Assembly (NCBI GenBank): GCA_015143295.1
Contig: CM026554.1
Coordinates: 32,625,531-32,689,530, forward strand
From: Tetracentron sinense
Taxonomy: Eukaryota; Streptophyta; Magnoliopsida; Trochodendrales; Trochodendraceae
Length of the DNA: 64,000 nt
Direction of reading: 5' to 3'
Below the pieces are notes generated by a model. The model made no database searches. It saw only the letters and a program-made list of their open reading frames with translations, and was not told the DNA's origin. Positions 1-10,362 of this stretch are shown here, piece after piece. The position numbers were made by a program, and so were the translations under genes. Every line of letters starts with the position of its first letter. Within the stretch, counting starts at the first letter, position 1.

Positions 1-1752
1 TATCCTTATTCCTTAGGGTTTTTTTTTTGGGTTTTCGTTCTTTCTGCTACAACTACGTGTAGGGACTGCTCCCACGTGAATAATCTGTGGAACTGGCATG
101 GTAGTAGAGGTTTCAGAAGACAAAAAAACAGTTCATCTTTCTTCCTCCTAGGAACCACCGCCCTTTTTACTCTTCCTTTCCTTTTCCAATTCACGTGCTG
201 CCAAGGAGGGTGTTGTTAATTACCAGGTTTGTTCTCTTATGGGTTGGCTAGATGTCACCAGTACTGGGTTCTTGCAGGGTCCCCATTTGATAAAAACGTT
301 AGGGTTAGGAGGACAAGAGACCAAGATGCTCTCTCTCTCTCTCCTGAAGTTATTCAAGTACAGGTACGGAAGATGGGATTCTCCATTGATAGAAGTGGAG
401 CTCAAATATTGAAGCTTTGTTAAGTGTTATAGAAATGGGGTTATTGATGCCTGATTTTCATGGTTTTAGAAAAATTCTTGCATTGGAAAACTAGACAATT
501 CATGGAATTCGCATTTAATAAGGAATTACTCCCTGAAATGGGCTTCTTGATCGATGATTTTTATCAACTTTGAAAAAATTCTCCTCTTACATTTATTGAA
601 GATCCAGTCCTGAAAATAGGAGTTCTTGGGGATGATTGATTAATAATACTCAACTTTTAGAAAAATTCTTCATTTCTCCTTTTTTAAGTCCCATCCATCT
701 TTTTGGCAAGTTAAGTTACTTCCTGCAACCACCCCCTTTTTTTCCCATTTTTTTCTTGAACAAAAGAATTTTTTATAGTGGTTGCTTGGACTTACCCTTA
801 TGGAACTTAGCGGCTATATACCTTAGGTCTCGTTATGTATGAGTTTAGTGTGTGTTAGGGAGCCAAATCGTCTGGGTTTATCTCTGTGGCCTTCCCTGTG
901 GCCAAGGGTGTTTATTGGTTAGCATCAATTGTACAGTTGTTAAATTCGTACTCTGGCCTTTGAACACCCCTGACCACAGGGTATGCCATAGGGATAAACA
1001 CAGATGATATGCTTTTGTGTGTTAGTTACATGATAACATTTCACCAAAAAAAACACCTTTTTTCCCTCCTACAATTTTTTTTACTTATCTTCCCCTTTTT
1101 TTTTTGGAAGTTACTTACTTATCTTCCCCTTATAGTGGAAGAATTAAACCTTTTTTTTTTCCTGTGAAATTACAGCATTGCTTGATTGAATAAAGAAAAC
1201 AAGTCCTAGGATGGATTTAATTTTACACCAAGGATTTTAATATTTCCAACAAAATCCTAAAATGCATTTCTAACTAGCATCTTTGTGATTGAACAAGAAA
1301 AGAAAAATCTAGCATCTTTGTTTAGACAATTCTTTTGTTAGAGAATTTTTAGATTTTCTTTTCTTACAAGAGATATCCGTAACTTCTTACATCCCATTTC
1401 AGTTTCGTAATTACTGACCAGTGGAGTGGCAGTTTCACAAAAATTTTCTGTATAATTACAAATTAAACTGCCACAATATTTGTACTCAAAATGGAGGGCT
1501 ACGGATACATCTTGAACCCAAAATCCTGTTCAAATTTAAACCCTACTTTTAATATATTCTTTAGTTCAAATAATAATGTTCAATTATTTAATTTGAATTT
1601 GTGGAATAACTCATTGTAAACGTGAGTTTCTGTATACATTTTGTTTTTACTTCTTTTTCTCCCCACTTTTTCTTGTTACTGAAGTAAAGCCTAATTTTCC
1701 TTTGCGACATTTTTACTTTCTATCTGAAATGATTCTTATTCAATTCTTGCAG
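1..1752 (+). other. IDD gene intron (3' part) or upstream non-coding DNA
   Basis: I see no zinc-finger exon here on either strand. The next coding block starts at 1753 directly after a pyrimidine-rich tract and a TTGCAG acceptor. Because that exon opens in the middle of the fourth zinc finger, this stretch is best read as the 3' part of an intron longer than 1.7 kb. It is AT-rich with poly-T runs, and it holds one foldback element at 859-1015. The short open frames in it resemble no protein I know. The intron reading is inferred from the exon phase and from known IDD gene structure. Confidence 0.7.
859..1015. mobile_element. Foldback MITE, Mutator-like, in the IDD intron
   Basis: The left arm (about 860-914) and the reverse complement of 961-1015 match at roughly 40 of 55 positions. 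They share blocks such as TTTATC, CCCTGTGG and GGGTGTT. The arms enclose a spacer of about 45 bp. The element is bracketed by a perfect 10-bp direct repeat, TGTGTGTTAG, at 849-858 and 1016-1025. A 9-10 bp target duplication fits Mutator-like (MULE) non-autonomous elements. There is no coding capacity. A microRNA-like hairpin is an alternative reading, but the flanking direct repeats favour a transposon. Confidence 0.65.
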
Positions 1753-3028
1753 GCGTGATAGTTTCATCACCCACAGGGCCTTCTGTGATGCACTGGCTCA
1801 AGAGAGTGCAAGGCTTCCTACTGGTCTAAACACCATAGGTAGCCATTTATATGGAAGTGGCAATATGGGCTTAGGCTTATCTCAAGTGGGTTCCCAAATT
1901 TCCTCATTACAAGATCAGAACCACCCAATTAGTGATATATTACGGCTTGGTGGAGCCGGGGCACAGCCTTTTAATCACCTTATCCCGCCATCTAACGCTT
2001 CATCGTTCCGACCTCCACAGCCCACCCATTCGTCTGATTTCTTCCTCCAAGGCTCAAACCAAGACTTTCATGAGGAATCCCATTCCCCCCATGGATTATT
2101 GCAAAATAAAACCTTTAATGGGTTGATGCAACTTCCTGATCTTCAAAACAATAAAAACATCTCTTCCTCCGCTGCCACGGCTAATCTCTTCAACCTCAGC
2201 TTCTTTTCCAATAGCAGAACAAATAACAGCATCAACAATAGCAATAATGCAAACAGTAACAATAGCCATCTATCCTCTGCTGGCTTGTTAATTCCTGATC
2301 AGTTTAACAACGGAAATTCTGGCGTTGATGGGAGGGACCTATTTTCAGGTAACATAATTGGTGATCACATGGTCTCTTCACTCTACAACACTTCTTTGCA
2401 AAACGACAATGCCATCTCTCAAATGTCTGCTACTGCACTACTTCAAAAAGCTGCTCAAATGGGTTCAACTACAAGCAGCAACAGTGCTTCTTTGCTAAGA
2501 GGGATCGGAAGCTCTTCTTTAAGTGGTGCTCAATCAGATAGGGAACACTTGTCTTCTAATTTTAGGGGCAGTTTTTGCAGTGGTGGAGGAGAGAGCATAA
2601 GATCACAGATGGAACATGAAAACCAATTTCAAGACCTTATGAATGCTTTTGCAAGTGGGAGCTCTTCCATTTTTGGAGGTGGTTCTACAGTAGTCAATAC
2701 ATTTGGAGGGAATTGCACTAATGGTGAACATGAACAAGAGATCAGCTTTGGTGGATTTAATGAGAATAGGATTTTGTTGGAACAACAACATTGTAACTCG
2801 AATTTGGGTAGCACAGACGAATCTAAGTTGCATCAAAATCTCACGGAGAGTATTGGCGGATCAGATGGACTAACAAGGGACTTTCTAGGTGTTAGTGGAA
2901 TGGTAAGAAATATCGGTGGGATTTCACAGAGGGAACAGCATCATAGCATTGATATCAGCTCTTTGGACTCGGAAATGAAGTCGACAATAGTGAATCGAGC
3001 TTTTGGGCGCAGCGGCAATATGCAGTGA
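1753..3028 (+). CDS. INDETERMINATE DOMAIN (IDD) C2H2 zinc-finger transcription factor, last exon
   Basis: This is the 3'-terminal exon, about 424 codons, of an IDD-family transcription factor, a nuclear DNA-binding protein. It starts after TTGCAG at 1752 with the last base of a split Arg codon, then reads RDSFITHRAFCDAL. That is the end of the fourth (C2HC) zinc finger, at the conserved last intron of the family. Downstream come a Ser/Asn/Gln-rich low-complexity region, the conserved block MSATALLQKAAQMG (about codons 189-202 counting from Met 1865) and the C-terminal TRDFLGV motif (about 337-343 on the same count). The stop is TGA at 3026-3028. The first three fingers and the N-terminal nuclear localisation region lie left of the window. 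Family members interact with GRAS proteins and act in development. I cannot tell which IDD paralogue this is. No lesion is visible, so the gene is probably functional. Confidence 0.93.
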
Positions 3029-3571
3029 AGATGACTGAGAAACAAGAAGATGTTCAAGTGTGGAACTCAACTTGGTGAATTTTTTGAGCGGGGGAATTGA
3101 GTTGTTTAATTGTAGTAGGATTGAATACATATAATTGCCTTAATACTTCCTATTTCACCCCGTTTCAATTGATTTCTTTTTGGGAATAGCTGTTTTGCTT
3201 AGAGTTAGGTACAATGAGGATTTTGTCCTTTAAACTTTATTTTAATTACATATTTATACATTTAAAATTCAGAAAAGAAAGTTTAAAAAGTATTTATAAT
3301 TTAAATGGATTACTATAAGTATTATATAGAGAGAGAGAGAGTAGCATTCTAGTGAGCCATGCTCATTAAAGGCTTTAATGAGTAATCCCTAATAACTTGA
3401 CATGTAGCAGGTTGTTCCGGAATTCAACCGTTGGATGTCAAAACTCTTCAAGAAAACTAAGGTTGCTTCAAGCTATTTGAAAACTGTTCCAAGGAAAGGT
3501 CTCCATTAACTCTAGTACGCCCTAGGACTACGACTGAGCGTTTCTGCTAGCAAAGTCTTATAGCTATAGTC
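3029..3571 (+). other. IDD 3' UTR and downstream non-coding DNA
   Basis: AT-rich sequence after the IDD stop codon. It contains a short GA microsatellite (about 3328-3341) and a palindrome with 10-bp arms, CTCATTAAAG and CTTTAATGAG (about 3362-3383). I see no coding sequence and cannot place a polyadenylation site with confidence. Confidence 0.5.
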
Positions 3572-3971
3572 TGATGTAGCCTAACTTTCTTTCACAAGAG
3601 GTGAGAAGAGAAAATCAGCCACAAAGAGGTATTAAAATCAAGATGAAGGATAATTTTAAGTAATAACAAAGAAAATGGTAAAGAAAGGTAGGGAGAGTCC
3701 CAAACTCCTCTCTCGCCCAAGTTTATATTCTTTAATTTTCAAAATTCAAAGTGTTCTTCACCTCAAGCATAGAGGCCTATATATAACACATTCTAACAAC
3801 AAGAATTAAAGACACCTTGACTACTAGTCCCTAGACAATAATTAACTCAAGCCAAGTTCCCACAGCATATTTAAACAAAACAACAAAAAACTATGTCTAG
3901 GAAACATGTGTATTTAATCATTCTCTTTCTAAGGTCATGCTTAGAGAATAAGCATTAGTCTTGGAAACGTA
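3572..3971 (-). mobile_element. LTR fragment of the Ty3/gypsy family at 54-61.6 kb
   Basis: About 400 bp is closely similar (about 94% by eye) and colinear with 61240-61641, which abuts the primer-binding site of the gypsy element. Both copies open with TGATGTAGCC and include a TATATATAGG-like promoter read on the - strand. No gag or pol lies next to this copy, so it is a solo or truncated LTR. Its right edge meets another LTR at 3974. I found no clear target duplication. Confidence 0.7.
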
Positions 3972-4269
3972 AAGTATCGCGCCCCAAAACCCCACATAGG
4001 AGAATGTGAGATCTTGGCACATGACTTACTTAATAGTTCATCCTGTTATAAGCAATTAAGGCATGCTAAAATATAGATATAAAAATATTTCTTCAATTAA
4101 ACCATCAATTAAAATCCAAACTCCATAATGCAACTGAAAAGTAATAAATCCCGGTCACCCATCTTGACCATAAACATAAAGACTAAACTAACATGAGTCT
4201 CTGTAAAATTAACTAAAGTCTCCCGAAATTTAAATAACCAATAAATAACTTCAATAATAGGATTATCGA

Positions 4270-4420
4270 TCAAGGTCCCTTTCTTCCTCGGGATAGTCAC
4301 CTTCGGGTTCCTCGATGTACTCCTCTTCTTCCCAAGGTCCGAGAGCAAAAATGTCAAAACCTGAACCTGCCGACAATAAAAGTCATCGGCTGAGTAACGA
4401 GTTACTCCACGTATATAACA
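4270..4420 (-). other. LTR stem-loop, acceptor-like CAG and short acidic coding-like segment (copy a)
   Basis: Read on the - strand, a stem-loop (GAGTAAC / GTTACTC) is followed by TTGTCGGCAG, which resembles a splice acceptor. Then comes a short open segment with FDIFALGPWEEEEY, an acidic EEP run and a TAA stop. Related segments occur in the other long LTRs of this window. I do not recognise a protein family. It could be a peptide-coding exon in the LTR transcript or simply conserved regulatory DNA. Confidence 0.4.
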
Positions 4421-5429
4421 GATCATAATAAACCATATAATGAATAATATTGTGCATGCATTTCATTACTTCATACATCAGTTCACATATAAAATCAGAG
4501 TACGGAAAATAAACAAGTACATTATGTCAATTTCTTTCTTTTCTTTCTTTCTTTTCTTACTTTCTTACTTTTCTTATTTTTCGTATTTCATACATTATCA
4601 TCTCATCAATACACATTTACATGCATTTGTACTAAATTAAAATACCACTTTACCGTATAAAGAAAAATGTTACTATACTTTACTTTACCGAGATACCACC
4701 CTTCGTACATTATCCGGCACGGACAGCTTAGTACATTTTCCTGTACGACGGCTTACTTACTTTGACATACATCTTGCCCTTTCTGATGGTATCCGGTGGT
4801 GAAAACACATACATGCATTTCCATTTTCGTGTGTCTTTCTTTCTTACTTTTCTTACTTTACTTTTGGTCTTAACATCTTATTAATGTCTTTAATTCTTTC
4901 TTCATACCTTTGCATATTTTTCATTCGTGAGTGCACAATGATATATCTCTTGTTTAAATTGCACCTAAGACTAACCGTCAAGGGTCATAGGACATCTCAC
5001 CATAGCGTCCCATACCATTATGTTAACCAGGCCTAGGCAGACATGACTTTCATCAGAGGTTCGTTTACCCAATGGTATATCACGTGTTAAGACGTATAAT
5101 AGAAGTACACAACCTCTCACATTTCCTATAATTCGATAATCAAACATCACAGTTACTATTACAAATATTCATAAATTACGATCTAATTAAATATCAAAAT
5201 CTTCTTTTTGTTTAATCAAGATCAACATCCTAATTAAAATACCTTTCGTCAATCATAATTCTCATGAATTTTAAACATAAAATTAAACTCACATATCATT
5301 AAAATACTACAATTAAATCTTCCATTCAATTTTATCCATTATCTCATTCTCCTCATAAATCCACATACTTCAAATAACTTTCCTAATCCCCTTGTTGAAT
5401 CATAATTAATTTAAACATAATTATTCATA

Positions 5430-5840
5430 TCATAATTTAACAATTCAGAATAATGAGACAATATCATAAATAGGTTCTTCACATCCTATTTTAACGATTC
5501 GATAATAATGAAACAATATCATAAATAGGTTCTTCACATCCTATTTTAATAATTCACGAATAATAAACTGAGATCATAAATATAGTTCTTCACATCCTAT
5601 TTTAACCATACAAAAATAATAAACTGAGATCATAATTATGGTTCTTCACATCCTATTTTATTCATCCATGAATAATAAACTGATATCACAAATATGGGTT
5701 TTCACATCCTATTTTAACCATCCAAGAATAATAAACTGAAATTATAGATCTAGTTCTTCACATCCTGTTTTAATCATCCACGAATAATAAACTGAGATCA
5801 TGATTATGGTTCTTCACATCTTATTTATTTTAACATTCAT
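5430..5840. repeat. 56-60 bp minisatellite, about 7 units
   Basis: TTCACATCCTATTTTA recurs every 56-60 bp from about 5478 to about 5815, joined by variants of AATAATAAACTGAGATCATAA. Units drift at several positions. It lies inside long-LTR copy a, immediately left of the CACTA insertion. Confidence 0.85.
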
Positions 5841-5878
5841 ACATAGGTTTCCTCCTTTCACTACAAAATTTAAGACTT

Positions 5879-6225
5879 TTGACGGCGTTTTTAAATCGCC
5901 GTAAAAAACCCCAAAAACGCCGTTATAGTTAATAACGGCGTTTTAACCAAAACGCCGTTATTGCCTGCGTCGGGGAAAGTAAAGGCGGCATTTATATTGA
6001 CGGCATTTGTAAAACGCCGCTGTACATGACCCTATAACAGCGTTTCTGAAAACGCCGTGATAGATACCCTTTTACGGCGTTTCTTTAAACGCCGTTACAA
6101 ACTCACCTTCGACGGCATTTATATATTGGATCTTTGGCGGCATTTTACAAACGCCATTATAGGGTGACATTCCACGACGTTTTATACCGATATCAATTAT
6201 GGCGTTTTAAAACGCCGCGAATAGT
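5879..6225. repeat. CACTA left subterminal hairpin array
   Basis: Many copies of ACGGCGTTTT/AAAACGCCGT and close variants are arranged as inverted pairs separated by 3-15 bases, so each pair can form a short stem. Subterminal repeats of this kind are the binding sites of the TNPA-type protein in characterised En/Spm elements. That role here is inferred from position. Confidence 0.85.
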
Positions 6226-6229
6226 CATG

Positions 6230-7300
6230 ACATAAAAAAAATTGAAAATATTTTTTCTATTTTTTTAAACCTGTTTTGTACCTGTCAATAATATAAATTT
6301 TTTTTTTACCTATCAACAATATTTTTTTACCTGTGTTGTACCTTTCAACAATATAAAATAAACAAAATAGTGTCCATAATGACATTATATATAAAAAGAA
6401 CCAAAACCTACATGGAAATCAGTATAAAATAAATACATCCAATCACATGTAATAATACAATACACATGTCTATAAAAAAAGTGTCAATAAATCGTAAGTC
6501 TAACTATCTTCATCTCATTGGTTCCCTCCCGCACCTCTAAAACTCGACAAGTGTGTGCTCCCTGCTCCCTCCTACAACAAAATTAAATAAAATTATTTAT
6601 TAGAATATTGAAATGATAAAATTTACAGATTTCATAATTAATATGCAAAGAAAGTTCAAAAAATATATTGATTAAATAGTAAAGTCACTAGGAAAGAACT
6701 CAGGTTTAAGCATGTACATGATTAGGTATCTTAGACTGAAAAAAGTTGGAGAGACAGTCTCTGAATATAGCTAGAGAGGATCCACATCTAATGTTGTACT
6801 GGCACATCATGTCAGTGGTTACTAATATGATACCATGTTGAATTTTAGGCAACCAGCTCAGTTGCTAATCCTTATTCAAGGTGGGGGCAAAATACACTGT
6901 ATCATAAGTGTGGCTCATTACTATCACAATCTTTAGTAGATTATGATTATATTTAGCATGGCATTTAGAACTTACAAGTAAAATCATTCATAGACCACAA
7001 TTTTACAGTCTATAAGACACGGACTGGAGACCACCCCCATAACAGCAATAGTCAGTCTCACTGAGAGCATCTCTACCACACACATAGTATGCATGCTTAT
7101 CGATACTCATTACCCATTTAAGACATTTAAGAGAGAGAGAGAACCTTAGTTTCAGGAGGTGCAGTATTAGTAGCGATAGACATGCACAAATGCTGCCTAA
7201 CCATCTTAGCAAGGTCAAATAATCAAAACACTTGTGTCAAAAGAAATTGGCATACAAGTGGATATCATGTCTAAAATCTCTGCCAAGATGGACAAGGCTT
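6230..7300. other. CACTA internal non-coding DNA
   Basis: AT-rich, with poly-T/poly-A tracts around 6230-6310. I see no conserved protein and no recognisable captured exon on either strand. Confidence 0.5.
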
Positions 7301-7478
7301 AAAAGGTCTTGGCTCACGACTTATGCAAATCTCCCACCTGGACTAATCAGGGACTAATAAGGGAACTCCTTCATATCACATTGGATTTTGATTCTGGTTC
7401 GGTGATTCGTTCGAAGTTTTTGTGTGAGGAATTCCGATTTTTGGTCGATTTGGGACCTGAATTAGGGGGTTTGGAATC

Positions 7479-7954
7479 ATGTTGTCAACGGTGTTGCCCT
7501 CTAGGGCTACTCGTAGCTCGCTGGAGGAAATGCTGGATTCCATCCGGCAAAGAGACGACAGCCTAAGGATGTACCACCAGCATTGCCTGCTCGTCTGACT
7601 TCGAAGGCTCGGCTTCCATCGGCGAGAAGGTCGTTGCCCGGTAACTTTAAGATTGGTGTCGATGCTCCTGAGTGCCTGCCTAATGATTCCAAAGAGAAGG
7701 ATGAGAAAAAGAGGGATCAATGTTTCACCAGGGAAGATGAGGAATCAGGCTTCAAAAGTGGCGATTCTGGGAGGAAAAAGATGAAGGCAGAGACACCTGC
7801 CGAATCACCCTATGTTAGGAAGTCAGAAGAGGAGAGTTATGTACAAGGATTGGAGGAAACTGATGATTTGGATCTCAAGGATGCAACTTCGACCTTGCCC
7901 CAATCGACTGAAGAATTTGAGTGGGGCGGCAACATCAGTTTTGTTCTGAAGAAG
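7479..7954 (+). pseudogene. Captured 5' exon of a class VIII myosin
   Basis: From the ATG at 7479 the sequence reads SSLEEMLDSIRQRDD. After a one-base frameshift near 7555-7570 it continues KDVPPALPARLTSKARLPSARRSLP, then an acidic Lys/Glu-rich stretch, and ends EWGGNISFVLKK at a GT donor (7955). This is the N-terminal extension of plant class VIII myosins (ATM2-like), which lies ahead of the SH3-like and motor domains. The motor domain is absent. The fragment starts near the initiator and stops exactly at an exon end with some intron attached, so it was copied from genomic DNA, not cDNA. About 100-150 bp upstream may be captured 5' UTR. It cannot encode a myosin. Confidence 0.85.
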
Positions 7955-9078
7955 GTACCCTATCCTATGCTTTGTGTAAATTGAATATCCCTAATAAACA
8001 AGAGAAATGATAACTAATTTGTTAAGATTTATTCATCCCTCGGGTTATCTATCTAATCTTGATTTTTAGAAAAAAATTTATATAATATTTATCACAATTT
8101 AGTTAAGCTTAATCAAGTTTATAAAAGGATTAAAAGGGACATCTAATTACTTAAACTGAAATCAACACCAGAATTTTAATTAGTAAAAAAAAACTAACCA
8201 TAGTTAACATGCTGACTTACAAATTAAACTAACCATATAGTATATTAAAGCTAACCACATTAACTCTACCAACAACTAACAGATTTTATGTAGGAGGATG
8301 GCAAGGTGGCCACAGCAGTCTGGGCGTGCGGCAACTGGATGAAGGCATATGTCATTGTTGGCGTATAGAGCTAGGGGCAGCTGCTATTTGGTGTGTTTGA
8401 TGTAGGAGGATGGCAAGGTAGTTGCTTGCTGCTACTGGGTATGTGACAGAGGGTCATACATGGGCTGTTTGGAAACTGAACTGGGGATGTTTGAGGTGAT
8501 ATTTTGGGCCTGCACAGGTGCTACCCTCGGCTATAGGTGGGGCAATTGCTGCTGTATGGACTGAACAAAGGGGATAAGGGGCAGCTCTAATGGAATATCT
8601 GACACCAAAGCACCTAATATGGCTGCTACGTTTTTGCCCGAGACAGAGAGTGGACACGGCTACTAGAGGCGTCACAGGTGGAAGGGGGCAGCAACTTTCA
8701 ATGGCTATGGACAAAGTTGAATGATGCAAGGGACTTTAGGTGGGAATAAGGACTGAACAAGAGGTTCTTTGGGTGGGAATGTTAACCATTGGCACATGGC
8801 TACCCCCACAGTGTGCCAATGGTTAACATGCAATGGATGATCATCATCAACAGTTCATGGGAACAAGAACTTTGCATGTGATCACCGGACCAAAATACCA
8901 GTCCACCACCCCCACAGTGTGCCAATGGGCGCGTTTCTCTCAACTTGCCAACTTGCTCTCTCTAATGAATATATTCATAAATGAAATTTTGTATTGTGGA
9001 CTTCCTCTGATTGGGTATCACTGGCAGAGAAACGCGGATCAGAATATTCATATACACACACACACAAAGAAAGATCAG
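7955..9078 (+). other. CACTA internal DNA of mixed origin, including a strong hairpin
   Basis: It begins with probable myosin intron sequence, then AT-rich DNA, then a GC-richer part (8280-8830) that looks like further captured sequence but that I cannot assign. The 20-bp phrase TGTAGGAGGATGGCAAGGT recurs near 8290 and 8401. A perfect inverted repeat with 18-bp arms lies at 8779-8796 and 8812-8829. About 8930-9078, including a CA run, is probably the 5' UTR of the phytocyanin piece that follows. Confidence 0.45.
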
Positions 9079-9213
9079 ATGGGTTTGAGGATGGGTATGG
9101 CTGGATATGTCCTTCTTCTTGTTGTGGGTGCAGCCCTTCTACATTGCACAGCGGCACAGACAACACATGTGGTCGGAGATAGCATGGGGTGGGTCATTCC
9201 CCCTGCTCTATGA
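9079..9213 (+). pseudogene. Captured first exon of a phytocyanin (blue copper protein)
   Basis: The ATG at 9079 opens a 44-codon frame: a hydrophobic signal peptide (GYVLLLVVGAALLHCTAA) followed by TTHVVGDSMGWVIP. That is the start of the mature domain of stellacyanin/mavicyanin-like phytocyanins, which are secreted or GPI-anchored cupredoxins. The frame then runs into a stop (9211-9213). The rest of the cupredoxin fold, including the copper ligands His, Cys, His and Met/Gln, is missing. The loss near the usual first exon end again points to genomic capture. It lies on the opposite strand to the transposase genes. Confidence 0.8.
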
Positions 9214-9221
9214 AAGTTGAG

Positions 9222-9720
9222 TTGCGTATCTCTGATGATTTTGAAGGCGATTTGATTGGGAGGTAAGAAAGAATTGCTGAAAATTCTGTTGTTCCTTTCG
9301 ATCCATTTATGATAGATAGTAGCACAAAAAACGACTCTCTTGATGTTTGATATAAGAGAATTTCCTTGAAACGAGGTAGCAGCCCAAGCCAATTGGATGT
9401 CCCAAGGTTGAATCTAGCGGTTGCTATAGTGGCACTTGCTTAAAAAATACTTCCAAATTTTGTTAGTGTAGCAACAATCAAAGAAAAGATGTGGGATGTT
9501 CTCTGAATTTGATCGACAAAAAGAAGCACCTGGACCTCTGAATGATGCACCTGGAGCTTATCTTGGGTTTGTAGACTAGTGGAGAAAGCAAACCTGGAGA
9601 TAAACGAATGTCGAGGGACATGATTTTGGCCCAGAGAAGGTTGTGCCAATGGGCTAAAGGCTGGACAGAGCAGATACTGTTCAAGGCTGATTTCAGAGAA
9701 TAGGAGCCAGCAACCTTTTT
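9222..9720 (-). pseudogene. LINE reverse-transcriptase C-terminal (zf-RVT) remnant
   Basis: On the - strand, frames around 9240-9392 read ATIYHKWIERNNRIFSN, and frames around 9440-9680 read PRHSFISRFAFSTSLQTQDKL. Both resemble the zf-RVT region at the end of plant LINE ORF2 proteins. Several frameshifts separate the pieces. No poly-A tail or target duplication is visible. It lies inside the CACTA element, either as a nested insertion or as captured sequence. Confidence 0.65.
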
Positions 9721-10362
9721 GAGATCATTCCAAATAACTTGGTCTTCGTTGAGGGCTGAGTTAATGGCGACATTTTGAAATCATTCCAAACATCAATAGG
9801 AGCAACTGAATTTGCAGGGGGAAGGTGACCACTCATTGTCCGAGATCAGCTCAGCAACCTTGGCTATATGGACTCAAATTTAATTCCTTGTTTTTCATAC
9901 TAATTGATCTAATTTTCTAGAGAAATATGTCAAAAGTTTATGCATTATTCCTATGAAAATTAATGTTTGATATCTTGAATAAGAAAACTCATTTATTTAG
10001 TTCTTTTTTTTTTTTTTTTTTTTTTTTCTGTAAGTGCCTTATAATAATCCTTTTCAAAATTTCTGTTTATACATACATGTCCATTAAAATCTAATCTAAG
10101 ACCAAAAACTAACTGTTTTTTACTTCAATTTTTTCTGTGCATTTGAATAGTTTATTTTTTATTTTTGGATTATGTGTTCTGTTTCCTTTTGCTTCATTTC
10201 TTTTTACTTTCCACCTTTTTTGTTTATACTTTCCACCTTGCCAAGGAGTCACAGTCCTAATTTTCTTAACATTAAAATTAACTATCACCCACCACCACCA
10301 TCACCCACAACCACCATACACCACCACTACCCTCATTATATATAATGTAATTAAAATGATAA
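9721..10362. other. CACTA internal non-coding DNA with poly-T and CCA-rich tracts
   Basis: It contains a poly-T run of about 25 (10003-10027) and a CCA/CAC-rich simple repeat (about 10283-10330). No protein similarity is recognised on either strand. Confidence 0.5.

Larger units (their letters stand above)
3974..5855 (-). mobile_element. Long-LTR family copy 'a', split by the CACTA insertion
   Basis: It begins TATCGCGCCCCAAAACCCC, similar to the starts TGTCGCGATCC and TGTAGCGACCC of the copies at 20860, 28439 and 40391. It carries the family stem-loop and short coding-like segment (4270-4420, - strand) and a 56-60 bp minisatellite (5430-5840). The LTR is interrupted by the CACTA element at 5859-20518 and resumes at about 20522-20859, where a TATA motif, GTTATAAATACTC, is read on the - strand (20771-20783). 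The other terminus is lost at the junction with the next LTR at 20860. No gag or pol is attached. Orientation is inferred from the TATA and stem-loop order. Confidence 0.65.

Noticed and set aside
1..430. Search for the first exons of the IDD gene
   Set aside because: No zinc-finger codons (CxxC...HxxxH) are present on either strand; those exons must lie left of the window.
4109..4426. 105-codon open frame on the - strand
   Set aside because: It is out of frame with the acidic segment shared by the related LTRs and has no similarity of its own.
10003..10027. Poly-T run taken as the poly-A tail of the LINE remnant
   Set aside because: For a - strand LINE the tail should lie at lower coordinates than the zf-RVT part (below 9222). 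This run is on the other side.
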